Part shown: positions 22,082 to 35,140 of the stretch, in pieces | Position numbering within the stretch: the stretch's first letter is position 1 | Layout of the letters: every line of letters begins with the position of its first letter | NCBI GenBank assembly: GCA_032622095.1 | Contig: CP136067.1 | Coordinates: 98,694,707 to 98,758,706 of the forward strand | Source of the DNA: Siphonodentalium dalli | Taxonomy: Eukaryota > Mollusca > Scaphopoda > Gadilida > Siphonodentaliidae | Length of the DNA stretch: 64,000 nucleotides | Reading direction: 5' to 3' | Notes under the pieces: model-generated | Databases searched by the model: none | What the model saw: the letters and a program-made list of their open reading frames with translations, nothing else | What the model was told of the DNA's origin: nothing | Translations under genes and position numbers: made by a program

Positions 22082-23094
22082 TTGTCATATACGTAAGTAA
22101 GATATTTGTTCTACTGCTAGTCTGAAACAGTAATGTTATCAGTTGGAAATGTTGAGGTACTAGTTGAAACGTTCCATCACATTGCGGGGAGGTGCGAACT
22201 AGTATTTCGCGAGAGGTGAAGTAGAACGTTCATGACTGACACTCCTCCCCATCGGAGACCATCTAGTCACGCCCCTGTGAACATTTTATGTTACACGTTG
22301 GTAATCTGAGCAACAAGTCACGTGATAATCTTCCACTGGAGAGTTTGCATCTCGGTGAGTTATCGCCTTCCTTAAAAGATGGCCAGACATGCCTTCATCT
22401 ATACCGGTGCATCGCATCCCTCCCACAGGGACGTAGCTAGAGGGCTGCCGTTTGGGGAAATGAGAGAAATTTCGTTTGCATCCTCCCATTTCAGTGGGAT
22501 ATGTCCATCTGCTCAAGTTGCCATTTCTTGTATTACGCTAATCCAAGCGAGTCGATGGAAAGCCGGCATCTGCATCGCATATGGCATAGTATATCTGACA
22601 TTGCCACCTTTCAGTCAAATTTATTTTCTTTTTGGGGTCGGATTTATACACGCGCGAACACTTTCCCTGCACGACTTCAGCTTGTGTCAAAACCTGGCAT
22701 ATGTAGCTCAAGCAGAACCTTATTTTTGTCCCTAATAAGTCATGTTTTTTTATTTCTTCAAGTTTCTTGTTGTGCTATTGGAACGAAAAATAGCGACATG
22801 TGTCATTTTGACACTAGGACGTCTTATCTCGACAACAAATACATGTACGAGTTTTGATGCCAGAACATTTTCGTTGAACAGCAAGTTTGTGTGATCACTC
22901 GTAGCATATTAGGTCGGCTACGGACCAGGTTATAATTCAAACTCAATTTAATTGGTATAAATTCCAGTTATCGGAACATGATCAATACATTTGCATAACA
23001 ACAAAACAACTGACAGATGATTAAGACAAATATAGACATGTATGTTGAACAATTATTGCTGAATAGGACACATATAATGACAAAGTAATATGGA

Positions 23095-23538
23095 TCAGGA
23101 GCTGGCTAATTCCTTACGTTTTCCGAACATGCTGAATACATCAATTATACAAATGTTCGTAATATCCATATCATTGGAACTTAAAATGAAATGAGCTTTT
23201 TCTTCATTACCAAGTGTATGATATTTTGGGAATATGCTACTGGTATTATCCATTAATATATTACATTCATTGCTAAGGGGGTATCAGTTTGCAATCAAGT
23301 GTAATTCATCCTCCGTTCCATTGTCACATATAGGGCAGATCCTATCTGATAAATGTCATTTCTTTTATCATCCTTTTTCAACAAACATTATGCTACCACT
23401 AATCGGTATTTTTGTAAAAGTGGCTACAATTTCACTACCTATATCAGCAAGTAAATAGTTTTCGATTATAAAGGACGATTCTATTTTCCTGTAGAATCTA
23501 AGTTTGTTTCCATTTGGTTTGTTTTTATCATTATACAA
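23095..23538 (-). pseudogene. Non-LTR retrotransposon C-terminal fragment, copy 2
   Basis: Duplicate of the LINE fragment at 10654-11097, with the same TGA after HLIAN. A small number of substitutions (for example ggggg for ggcgg just beyond the stop) separate the two. Confidence 0.65.
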
Positions 23539-25121
23539 CTCATTGCTCCAATACTTTGAAAATCATATTTGTAAGTTCTGACCAATGACATATGCTTAAT
23601 ATTCGAAGAGGATTAGCGCATCCACACATGTTGAGCCCAGATTTCTAAATATGGTGTTCATCTGTGCACATAATTGTCATCCATTTTCATGATTTTTTGA
23701 TAAGCTTTGTATACTAAAGAATGATCAGGTGATTGTAATATGTGGTCCCCAAAAATTACACTACTTTTAATTCCTGTGATATATCCTGGGAAAAGTCCCA
23801 GTTCATCCAAACATGCCATCATACGATCTCAGAGGTTGTGTTTTCGCCTCTCTCCAAACATTAATGTTACACTTTATATACAACACATAATCGACATAAT
23901 CGACGGTCCCATACCGTTTCATCAGATTGACGGTCTCATACCGTTATTGTGCCCATGAAAATTGTCTAAATTAAATATTAATTCATGCCGTCAAAATTCA
24001 ATAGTATATTTATCGGCGACCATATTATATACGGCAATGATTCCATATAGTATGACTGAATCTTACTCTGCTGATATTTAATATGTATTATTAATGCGGC
24101 ATTCATTCTGTGTTATGTGGGTCGTTCGAATTATCATGAGTACAGTACGTAATTCTCATTCCTGGGTTAACTTCCCGCTTTAGCAATCATTTCATTTCTT
24201 CGTCATTTTATGATTTATCGTTGATAGCAAACTATTGTTTTTTGGGAAAATGTTACCTTTTCGATTGTGGGCAGTTGTTAAGACGGTTTGATTTCGGTTC
24301 GTTTGATAACCGGACAAGTTTCAATTATGCGAATACCTGCTTAGTCATTGACAATTTCCACTAAATTCGAGAGTAGAGATTCGTGTCAATCATGGCATGA
24401 TCCGCCGCCCGGGGTCTGACGTCATTCGACTCAGTGTTGAAATTGCAGTGCTGTGACTTAGTATCAAAACCCTGGAACATTTACTGACACAAGAGGATAC
24501 AGATACAATTAACACAAACTTCGATGTCAACCAATAGTGACAATAATAACAACGACTCAACGAGCAGCTGTTACTGTTATAATATTGACAATTCAGTTGA
24601 CCGTGTTCTGAATCTGATTGTTTCAAAGCACATGCATGTACATTTACACATGTACATGTACTGTGCGCACCAGTGTAATTCACAAGAGCTTCAATGTGAA
24701 CAACAACACCGTAAACAATGAACTGACGCGCACAGTGACGGATGATCACATATTTACAAATCCAACTTTACAATTACACGGACAAATTCATCCCGTGTTC
24801 ATCAATTTTCATTGAAACGTGTGGATATGAGACATTGTCATCATTCGCCATGTTATCGTCAAGTTATTACGACAATTTACCGGGAGTACACTATTGGTTG
24901 GATGTTCTTATCAAACTATCTTTGGCTGACTCACTGATATTGATACTAAGTCAGTGTCGTGATACCAGTATACAGTTTGATGCATCATGCTTTAAAATTT
25001 CATGGAAAATGTGCGACTACATGAGAACATTGTCGCCAAGTCATCACGCACAGTTATTAAGGAATCGGCTCTTGTCTTGAAGATTCCAATCCCATCTAGC
25101 TGTTATTGATATACATTACCA

Positions 25122-25618
25122 GTCAAAAGAAGTGGTATATTAAGCGCGCTATTTTCGCGCCCAATATCGCAATAATATTGCAAGTGGAAACGCTTATAAG
25201 CATGTCGCTTGTGATATTATTGCAATATTTTGTGCTTAATGTCGCAATATTTTGCGCTTAATATTGCGACATCTTGCGCTCAAAATTGTGACATATAAAT
25301 CAAATTATTGCTTCTTCTATATTGTTTATTGTATAAATAGAGACATTGTTTTAGGTATGTATATAATTATAGTTATAAATGCTATATATACACTATATGT
25401 ATATTATATGCACAGTATTTATCTAATATAAATATAACACTATCGGGTCTGTATGAAATTTAGCGCGCTTAGTATCGCAATATTTTGCGTTCAATATTGC
25501 AATAATAAGCGCGACAGATTTTTGGTATTGTGCTATAAAAATCACGCCTTTTTCTAAATTAAGCACGCTCAATATCGCAATAAAGGTGCGCCTATATAAG
25601 AATACCACTTCCTCTGAC
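25122..25618. mobile_element. MITE-like gcgc element, copy 2
   Basis: Same element as 17421-17914, duplicated with the surrounding duplicon. Confidence 0.6.
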
Positions 25619-25818
25619 TTGTATTGTATTGTCATGATGTATACGGATTCACCTGTTAAAACAATAACTGTGTTTACATGTGACTGGACAATTTCACGCC
25701 TTACATGTTACCAAAAAGTATGCCATTACTTTTACATGTACATTAATTTGAGTTTTAACTGTGAAGCTTTGTTCTTGTTATGGTTTAAAAGGGCGTGCCG
25801 ATTCATGTTTTAGAATTG

Positions 25819-28024
25819 TTGGAATTAGTATTACTCATAACTGAATAGTGATGGGTTTTACTGGGTTGGCTTATCAGCTATTACTAGTATCGTTTTGTAT
25901 TTACAGCCATATGTATACATTACGCGTGCGCAGCCTTTCCCGGATTAAATTCTACGAGGCAGATAACAAGCTTGATCCTCTGTAAACTGCAAAGTTTCAT
26001 AAATATAGTCTATCACTTTATGTATTGAGGATTTACATTTCATAAAAACTATGATCGTAACAGAAGAATTAAGATGTATTTTTCAGTTTAACGGTCAAAT
26101 GTTGGCAGCGATGTTGCGCGGTCTCAGATCGTTAAACGACGGTATTTTTTCTAACAGTGCAGCCAAATTAAAATAAATAAGTTGTTTGCCTCTACCTACA
26201 TCGACGTCCTTTTGATTGTAAGGCGACGATATGTCCATCTGTATCACTTCATCAGTGATCTATTCAGGACGTGGCGGCAGGTGGAATTTGGGGGTGTCTC
26301 ACCCCCAACTTTGGGCATATTTTTCTCAAAAGTTGGATACTTCTTGCCTGACATAACATCAATTGCAACTTTAACACCAATATGTTAAATTAGTATCATT
26401 GTTGGATTTTCTAAACAGTACTTATTAGGAAATATTTTGTCTTTAGACCAGCAGCAAGATATCTGTTCCACGTTTGGTCTGAAATTGCTATCAGTTGGAA
26501 ATTGTGAGGTAGTCTGAGGAACGAGTCAAGCGCTGTTGTGCTGCGAGAGAGTTTTTGTTTTGATGAGTGATCCAAAATACACCTAATAATAATCGATTTT
26601 GATTTATTCCCAGTATCGAAATAGGCCGGTAAATACCTGAACTACCTCTACACGAGTAGAGTGTCCGATCTAAAACTGGCCACGAACAAAAACTGTGACA
26701 TTTGTATTCATCGGAATTCTGGCATCGGAAATGAAATGTTTGGAAACGATAAATTGCGTTATATTAGCATGCAACTATTAAATCACTTCAGACAAAGCTT
26801 TCGCTTTGATATATAGTCATTACAATTATGTTGTGCCATAAACTTGTCAGAGCGCCGATAGCTCTCGATTTTCTTCCTATGGTCTATACTTGCAATTTTT
26901 ACGCGACGGCTGACTAAAAACAATTGAATGGGCACAAACGAAACGATCTCAAATTTATCAAAAAATATAAAAGAAAGAACAAATATTTTCAGCGCTATGT
27001 CCACGAATTTGTTCGGAAAAAAGGGTTGGAATATTTATCTTTACATTCGGATACTATTTTCCATCACAGCAGATCAACGAGTGGCATAATTGTTTTCACT
27101 TTCGTTGAATGAGGATCATGCATGCATATTCGTCGTGGTTCTTAGTTGACATCCTATCACCGAAATCAGCGTTGCAAACGTTACATAACATCGGTCAAAT
27201 GACCACGCCTTGATATATCCATTAGTAAAATTTACCGTGATTCAACTATGGTAAGCTGCCGATTCACTATTGTACTAAACATTATGGTTCTGGTTTATAC
27301 ATTATTCATTATTTCCCTTTAAAACTAGGTTCATCTCCACACGGTTTTACAACATTCATGGTCAAACTATACTGCAGGCTAAATTAAAACCATTAGAATA
27401 TTATTATGGCCATCATGCATACTGTAGTTACTACACCATGTATGTTATAGCTATGAAATTGATTACTCTCACCTTTTTTACAAAATTACAAATAGTGATG
27501 AAGGAAATTTAATGTATGATCATACACATATAGAACACTGTTACAAAACATACAACCGGTGAATAATAAAACATGGCAACCGTATTACCATAATGAGCTA
27601 TATGGTAAAACTATAGTCGAGTATAGAAGATCTCCAGCGTGAGCAATGTTAACTACGAAAACATGGTAAAGGCATGAATCGATATTGAAATTAAATCATA
27701 ATTTAACTATGGTTAGTAGGGGATTCACTATTTATAAACATGGTTTTACCACATAAATCATGGCAATAATAATCGACGGTTTTGTTTGGCCAACCAACTG
27801 GTAACCATACTGTTCAGAGATAGAAAGGTTTTGGGAAATACGGTACTTTTAATATATCAACTGTTGTCACACGTGGGTGCCAGCAATCTATAACGATATC
27901 GAATACAGTGGAAATCCTTAAGATTATGCCATTCTATCAAAATTGTGTTTTTTTAATTAGCTATGTGATCATGATTTCTTTTTCATACATTGCATATCAG
28001 TCTACGATCATGCAAATCTTCACC
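25819..28024. other. Intergenic DNA upstream of the lectin gene
   Basis: No coding exon recognised before 28025. A repeat related to 18911-18993 lies at 26464-26571. From 27235 to 27800 the words catggtaaaac, ggttttacca and accatg recur in both orientations, giving many small hairpins. A CACGTG E-box lies about 150 bp before the start codon (near 27872). No canonical TATA box is evident. Confidence 0.4.
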
Positions 28025-28319
28025 ATGGCCTTCACCCTGTTGCATCTTCTCGGAGCGGTGGAATCAGTTGCGCAAGGATTCAAACGGATATTTGAACTGG
28101 ACGGAGTACACGGACCAGGTGCGTTTGAGACTCACTCCATGATACAGAGTCGTATTATATGCGCTGGAACTTGCGTCAGAAATGGATGCGTGAGCTTCGT
28201 CTATCATGTTGGAGAGAGGAAATGTTATCTCTACGACTGGCCGCTGACTATATCCACTATCGGCATCAGCCGCAGCACATGCCCGGGAGGCAGCGTGGCA
28301 TTTTGGACAACTCGTGATG
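28025..28319 (+). CDS. PAN/Apple-CTLD secreted protein, exon 1 (signal peptide + PAN)
   Basis: The chosen ATG (28025) sits in an ideal accATGG context and begins a signal peptide, MAFTLLHLLGAVESVAQ, at residues 1-17. The frame is open further upstream, with two or three earlier ATGs (27924 onward) that would add a hydrophobic extension and spoil the signal peptide. Residues 18-98 are a PAN/Apple domain with Cys at 46, 50, 55, 67 and 86 in the order IICAGTC…GCVSFVY…KCYLYD. These domains bind proteins or carbohydrates outside the cell. The exon ends CGTGATG|GTGAGT, a strong donor in phase 1 that joins exactly to exon 2 at 34952. The product would be secreted. Function is inferred from the domains only. 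Confidence 0.85.
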
Positions 28320-29603
28320 GTGAGTAGCAGACCGGGTTCACGCAGTCGGTGCGGCCAAATTGACCAATTTGTTTAAAATGGCCAAAGAAAATTTCATTTG
28401 GCCAAACTTTTTTGACAATAAAGGCTATAGTCAGTAATCACATATTTGATAATCATCAGATCTGAATAGAACCATTCGTCCATGCATGTATGGATAATAA
28501 TTTTATCGAAACAATGAATCAAGTCAAACTACTTTTTTCTGATTTGTGGTTTTCAATATAAGGCATTGTGAGCAAACCAGTGCTCATTTGTTATATTTAT
28601 ATATATTTGTTACCGCCTGCATTGTCATTGTTTTGTCCAAATTACAATTATCAGTTATTTCTGTACGTGTATTTTATATATAACGTTAGTCTCTGTCTTC
28701 TGAATAATCCAATATTTAGTTTCCCAATTTGGCCAAACAAACGTGATGATGATTGTAGATATAGGTGAACGCTTTTAGTCCCCACTAAATTGACTATTTT
28801 TCAAGTTCCAGCTTAGATTCTCCTCCGCCAGTATTTGGCATGAACACTTCTTGTTCGCGATTGAACATTCTAATTAACACGTTTAATGAATTTGTTGTTA
28901 CAGTTTTGTTGGTACTTGGTAGTCTATATTCAGATCATATATGGATAGGTTTTCCAACCAAGTAAAATAATTCTTATAATCGCTAATCTGCATCCTAACC
29001 TTAGAATTCTAGCAACTCTTGCGAGATACCAAGTATACATGGGGAGTCAGTAAGCGCAGTTGTACTAAAATGCCTGGGCGTTGCCAGGAACACAACCAAC
29101 ATGCCATGGCTTCGTCAGGATAATATAGATGTATTATACAAATATTAATGTAGTTTTTCACCTCTAGAAGTACTATACAGTATCCAATACATTATTTATT
29201 TATCCTTATATCTCTTGATCAAAAATGAGAAGCTGAAGCAACGAACACTTACACTGAGTCCATGCGTGTCTTCGTAAATCTGATGTAACTATTGTTGTCA
29301 CAGTTTATAATGTTCAAAATAGTCTCCACGAGTGCATCCGACTTGGTATCGGATGAAATCACTATGACATTAAATGTTTTAATCAATGGACTGGTAGGAA
29401 CCCTCGTGCACAACGCTCCCACTACTTAACTTATTTGGTATCTTCTTTTCGTATACCCTAATGTGTATTGTTCCGGGAAAATGGTGCCAAAAGCAAATAT
29501 TTGGGTCCTAGAGTACCTGCTGGTACAAAGTTTAGCCTTACTTAGTTACAATTTTTTTCCGATTATGATTGGGTGGGGGAAATAGTATCCCATATAAGTG
29601 ATG

Positions 29604-29855
29604 TCATTGTAACTGGATTTTAACAAGTGGTATGTTATTTTGTAGGAATTTAAATACTCTATCCACTGGTAGCAAATAAAATATGACGTTTAAAAATTTG
29701 ATGTTGACTTTGATGACGTCACCAGAGGTCAAAATGTCACGCAACGGTAATGAAACCACAAATATAAAAGTCTTGGAGCTGATAGGGTACCCCTGCATCC
29801 CCAACACAGGACTTATCTTCAACCCACTCACTTTCGTCCTTATTACGTTACTCAA
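29604..29855. other. Unassigned 250-bp segment before the minisatellite
   Basis: An 83-codon minus-strand frame is open here, and the DNA contains gtgacgtcatcaaagtc and similar words often seen in dispersed repeats. I do not recognise it and do not call a gene. Confidence 0.3.
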
Positions 29856-29918
29856 CTTTTAAGCAATGTTAACACGAAAAAAGTGCCCGTGTAGATCCGA
29901 GACCCTGTGGCCAATGGT

Positions 29919-30640
29919 GAGGTGAATATGCATACAAGGAGTGACTGTATGATCATGAATGTGGTGAATATGCCTACAAGGAGTAACTATATGATCATGA
30001 ATGTGGTGAATATGTATACAAGGAGTGACTGTATGATCATGAATGTGGTGAATATGCATACAAGGAGTGACTGTATGATCATGAATGTGGTGAATAATAC
30101 AAGGAGTGACTGTATGGTCATGGGTCAGGTGTATGAGTATACCTGGTGATCCTACGTGGCGACTCGTTGCTGTATGGTATTGTGTGTGGCGTACTGATAT
30201 ACGCAAATGTGGTTGTATGGTCATGTGTGAGTTGTGTGTGTGTATAAAGCATGTGGCTATATGACCATTGGTGAGGTGTATATGTATACCTCGATGATCA
30301 TGGGAGGGGTGTATATTTATAGCTTGAGTGGTTATATGACATGGCCACTGATGAGGTGAATGAGGTATACACGAAGTGACTGTATGACCATGAATGTGTT
30401 GAATTGATATACAGGTAGAGATTATATGGTCATGGTTCAGGTGTAGGAGTATACCTGGTGACTGGTGACACTATGGTCATGTGTGGGGTGTACGGGTATA
30501 CCTAAATGTGGTTGTATGGTCATGGGTGAGGTATTTGTGCATAAAGCGAGTGGCTATATGGTCATTTGTATTGTGTTTTTTGTATATATGGGGTGATTGT
30601 ATGGTCATATGTGGCTTGCATGGGTATACCTTGGGTTGAT
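29919..30640. repeat. 42-bp minisatellite
   Basis: The unit starts gtgaatatgcatacaaggag and runs 42 bp. It is nearly perfect at 29922, 29964, 30006 and 30048, then decays through at least a dozen more diverged units (gtatgg tcatg… ggtgta…) to about 30640. Because 42 is a multiple of three, the minus strand stays open and would encode 14-residue His-rich repeats (HIHHIHDHTVTPC). I regard this as a by-product. Confidence 0.9.
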
Positions 30641-31530
30641 ATCGCTTTCCACAATAACTAAATTATATGTTTCCGATAGAGAGGTCATGTCAGAGAATTC
30701 TCCATGTTGATGACGTTTATGCATAATGGAGGAAAAGTTAAACGGTTTTCCCGGCAATATTTGATCAATATTAATGCTAATGGGCAAAGAGTAGCCACAT
30801 ATTATGGTCGTTCTCAGTTCCGTTTTGATAGTTATGCCCATTTTCTTTCAAAAACATGGCCAGAATCCAAAATTCCATACTGCATCTTTAACATGAATTT
30901 GTCATGCCTCATAGGGCACTAGGATAACCAAAATAGAACATTTAGTTGCCATTTGATGAAGTGATGATGCTAAAATAGTAATTGCTATACTTACAGAACG
31001 AACCAGGCTGATATAACTTTTTTTCATATTATTCTGATTTATTTACTAAATATGTTTTGTTTGGTGTATTTACCAGCCTATTGATTTTGGTGAAATATAT
31101 TGGAAAAAATAAACACAAAAAGATGCCTACCGACCATATGCATACCGACCATATTTTTGTTTCTTTCTTGTTTAGGCCAAAGTAAGAATGAGTAAGTTGT
31201 CACTCTCATGTGTTTGCAAGCCCATTCTAGCCGCAAAACTGAATTGTATTGACTTTGTATATTAATTTTGATGATTAATATGAATTATTGCCTTTCCTTT
31301 GTACAGGACCCCCGCGGTGCTCCGATCGGATGTGTTCAATGTTCGTTATTTAGTAGATTATTGTTGGTGGAGGCAAGTTGTTAATTAATTGTACACTATT
31401 GGACTCTGTCAGCGTTTGATAAATTGTGTTAGTCGTGATGATCAGATTGAAGAAACTTCTAACTTCGCCCGCCAAGCATAACATTGATACTATAGTTCTG
31501 GCAACCATGTGCTCGTTGAAAATATTAACC

Positions 31531-31752
31531 CTTTAATGTCGGGAGCTGTGCTGGTGAAACATTAAAGACCCTGTGCCATTGCATTTTCTTATATATGCGG
31601 GTCTCCCATATGGAGCCTCACATATATAAGATAATGAATACACTGGCTTAAATGGTCAAGGTAAATATGCTCGGCCAACGCAATCTCTGATATATTCAAA
31701 ACTCCCATAGGGTGACTCGCATATATAAGATAATGCATTGGCACAGGGTTTT
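31531..31752. repeat. Inverted repeat containing tatatatgcgggtctccc
   Basis: Arm 31561-31613 (attaaagaccctgtgccatt, then gcattttcttatatatgcgg) is the inverse complement of 31701-31752 (…actcgcatatataagataat, then gcattggcacaggg). About 90 bp separate the arms, which also contain a third partial copy at 31617-31640. The left arm is shared with 193-268. Confidence 0.75.
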
Positions 31753-32399
31753 CGCAAAATTTCAGGAAGCTCTAGTCATGGAAGGGTTTATTCAAGTGAA
31801 GGTGTTCGAACATCAACATCAAATAAGTCAAAACTTATAAATCCACTTTCTGCCAACCAGACAAAAATGTCAGTTCCTGCAACGTGAATAGCAGTTAGCT
31901 ACAACTGCTGTGCACATTTGGAGGTTGATTGGCTGAGGTGTGGTTAATATTTTGGTTGGACCTGAAGCATTATTATTCTGCATTCACTCGGTTGGGATAT
32001 AACGTAGTATTTTATTGTCAAAATCGACTTTTGTGTCGGGGGGAGAAACGAAGCAGCCGATATAGTTGGTATAAGGCTCTTATGGGTAATTAAATATTAA
32101 ACACAGTTTTACTTTACACCTGAGCGACACGAAGTTACAGGCTGATACATCTGTTAGATAAACACATCCTAGTTAAGTGGTCCTGTTATGTTTGGTATCA
32201 TATACGTGGACAAAGTGATGCATTGTCCCGGTCTTTGGCTAAGCAGAGCGATTCGAGGAAACATAGGTGCATGCACGAAACATTCAGGAATTGATTATGG
32301 TCGCTTTGTCACAACCAACGCCAATATTATAACATAACACAACATTTAACATACCTACAGATTAGCCGGCCACTGGCGGGATTGGTCCCATGGCTTTGG

Positions 32400-32910
32400 T
32401 CGATCCATTAATGTTTGTTTTTCAAGGTAACCCCATACGTCGCTGCCACCGCTGATGCCCGAAATATCGCTGACCATACATAACAAATTTCACATCGATG
32501 TCACCGCTGACTACCGAGATATCGCCCAAGGTCATTTGTGGGTAGCCGTTTCAAGATCAAGGTCACATCGGGCGGACAAACTGACCCGACGAAAATCTCG
32601 CCCGTCCCTTGGAACCCCTAAGTACGAAATATCGTCTCGATATCCCCAGTTTTGACCTGCCGTATATTTTCACTAAAGTAGAGAAACGCTCTTTAATAGC
32701 GACACCTCATATACAAACGCTCATTAATTATCACGCGATTAACCCATCAATCCCCATTACGGTGGAAGTTGAAGGGTGAAGGAGTGGTCGCACGGGATCG
32801 CGAATGGTCCGATGACACTTCCTGTAGTTTTTACCCTTACACAGCAAGTTTGGGCTCAATCGGTGGAGCCGTTTTCGAGTCTATAAAGGACATACACACA
32901 TATATATGGA
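32400..32910. repeat. Dispersed repeat with a retroelement-like tail
   Basis: The right end reads caagtttgggctcaatcggt, then ggagccgttttcgagtct, then ataaaggacatacacaca. This closely resembles the conserved tail …aaatcggt-c-agccgtttt…gacaga/caca found at the ends of many dispersed invertebrate repeats. The body (32440-32660) is CG-rich and contains repeated gaaatatcg words. Family not identified. Confidence 0.5.
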
Positions 32911-33189
32911 AGTCTTAACATATATAGTAGATATATGTTATTTGGTGGCTGAAATATGGATTTCTTTCGACTCGAAACATCACACTGTCTCTGTATCGCG
33001 ACGCTGGGGAAGCTTGACTGTCTGTTAACTAACAAGATTCAATCTAAACAGGTCGGCCATTTCCGCTCTCGCGTGGAAATAACCTCTTTCATAAATATAC
33101 ACCACATATATGCCGGACTATTTCAATCATGTGATTAATCCTGTGCACACTAGCGGGGGAAACTCCTACGTTAAACTAGAACATATTAT

Positions 33190-33348
33190 TTAAGAAATAA
33201 CTCTTGTTTCGATTAAGGTTATGCATTTATAACCGAACAGTTTGAAGACAAATTACATAACGTGCGTAGCGCGTTATATAACATTTTTCTTCAAACTTCC
33301 CGGTTATAACTCAGAACCTTAATGGAACCAAAATGTTATTTCTTATAA
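33190..33348. mobile_element. 159-bp hairpin MITE
   Basis: Arms 33190-33248 and 33290-33348 are inverted complements over about 60 bp: ttaagaaataac… aaggtta…ttataaccg…gtttgaag, against its complement with scattered changes. The loop contains a smaller palindrome around ataacgtgcg-tagcgcgttat. Non-coding, within intron 1. Confidence 0.75.
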
Positions 33349-34951
33349 TTTAATCCGTCATTCACAGAAGAACCAAAAACAGTAGAAGTTGGAAGTATAA
33401 CGAGAGTACAACATTGAGACTATTACCGACGAAAAAGGCACGTTAAGTTGAAAGAGACAACAGCACTGCTACTCAAAACTTGCGCTTATCGATTGATCAA
33501 GTCGAGTCGGTATTTTAGGCGTTTTGATTGGCTAGTCGCAACTGATCACGCATCGCGTGAAACTGGACAGAGCTCTGCAGTTGTTCCTGTGATTGATATT
33601 CAACCGCGGTGGCACAGACACTTGTTAGTTTTAATTTCCGTGTTTCATTTCTTTGAAAATGTTCAATCTTGTTAATTTGTCTAGTTGCTTGTGCACTGAG
33701 TATTAGCATCTAGTTCGGATATTGTCAATACAGTAATATCAATATGAATTATGATGCAGCACCGAAATGTCATGTTAAATGGTAGAAGTATCAACAGTGT
33801 CAATGTACATTATTTAGGCACGCGGTATAGGCGTGGTCACTCGGCGCTGCTGTCATTTCTGTAGCGGGAAAGTAATCAAGAGATTTAGGTTATCGAGAAA
33901 CATCCTACATGGCAAAGTGTGTGGCAGCTAATTGTTTACAGTATTCCGTTGATTGACAGCTTATGATTAAATTATATGATGTTACACTGTAACTTGCATC
34001 GGTTGTTATCTATTTATTGACTGCGGCATGATAAATACTGATACGCCTTTCATGTGTCAAGATATACTCACTTGTCTGCAGCTACACCGAAATCACCAAC
34101 TCAAAACAACAAATTTGCGGCGTGCAACTACGATAAACGCCGTATAGCAACGAAAATATAAACGCTAGTGTGTCCAATGATTGTACAATGTGAATACGCT
34201 GTATAATATACAGTCGTAGCAGACCCATCCCGATGAGCATAGTAGTGATATTCTCGAGACTAAAAGTTGGAACTGAGTAAGCATGGTGTTTCGGGGAATT
34301 GTAGTCTCTTAAATAGTGTTTGTCTGAATATTTAATGAAGAGTTTGGTAATACACATCGTGATTGGTCCCGTTATGGTCATACTACGTGACCATATTTGG
34401 GGAGCTGACATCATTCTGTGATAGTCGCTGTTGGAGTCAACACGCTAGGTAACTTGATATTCGGGTCTATGTCTTGCTGATATGAATAGCGAAATTCCGT
34501 TTGTAACATATGACGTGTAGCTTGTAAGGTAAATGACAGCATTTGACAGAGACAGCTAATAGGATACAACTCAAACACATGCCTGCATTAGGGAACATCT
34601 CGTTACGTAACATTTTAACAAGACTTTGTATTGGCAGTATATTAACAATTGTCGTTTCAAAAGGCATAACTATATAGCAGTTGAAGTTACAAGAGTTTGT
34701 GGCAATCGGCTGAGTTATAATGGGTTATAAATTCGAAGGAAGAATCACCATAGTACATTATATTCTAACTAACCCTGTGCTATCTTCCAAACAAAATAAA
34801 CCATATTCATGATTGGACATTTTCCTAAAATGGTGGTCTAATGCCTAAACGTTACACGCCAAATCCTACACGCGGAATCTCTCTAGTATATATGTATGGT
34901 CCCTGACTCGAGTGGTATATGTATCTTTATTATTGCACAAATTACCTTCAG

Positions 34952-35140
34952 TGCTGGCAATCGGGAAACAGCTTTATCACTACATCCCAGAAGAGAATAA
35001 AGCATGGACGATATCTCTTGAAGAATCATATACCAGACAACAGGCGAAAAACGACTGCGCAGATAGAGGTGGACAGCTCCTCCCACTGAAAGGGAATAGC
35101 CCGTACGACAGAATCAACGAACTGGACCAGGCATACCCAG
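34952..35140 (+). CDS. PAN/Apple-CTLD protein, exon 2 (first half of CTLD)
   Basis: Residues 99-161. The frame begins VLAIGKQLYHYIPEENKAW and contains YTRQQAKNDCADRGGQLLPL, the conserved CTLD segment around the first disulphide cysteine (C134). It ends …DQAYP plus one base (phase 1). The 3' boundary is CCCAG|GCGAGT, i.e. a GC donor. The paralogue on the minus strand has CCCAG|GTACAT at the identical position, and read-through here would lose the CTLD homology and end after some 40 codons. The acceptor is attaccttcag. Confidence 0.85.

Larger units (their letters stand above)
21691..25818. repeat. Duplicon copy 2, uninterrupted
   Basis: Direct-orientation copy of 9246-18114 without the 4.73-kb transposon. 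At 24441-24449 attgcagtg occurs once and runs straight into ctgtgactta, so this is the natural empty site. It shares the LINE stop codon, Helitron-like terminus and MITE of copy 1. Left (gatt)n length and scattered substitutions differ. Divergence is uneven: higher in the first 400 bp, very low in the next kilobase. Confidence 0.9.
28320..34951 (+). other. Intron 1 of the lectin gene (6.6 kb)
   Basis: Bounded by GTGAGT and by an acceptor ending acaaattaccttcag. It contains a 42-bp minisatellite (29919-30640), an inverted repeat at 31531-31752, a repeat with a conserved tail (32400-32910) and a 160-bp hairpin element (33190-33348). No further exon is needed, because phases 1 and 1 match directly; a small skipped exon cannot be excluded. 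Confidence 0.6.

Noticed and set aside
29859-30224. 121-codon His-rich repeat protein
   Set aside because: It is a direct product of the 42-bp minisatellite; the opposite strand is equally open and no start or splice context supports a gene.
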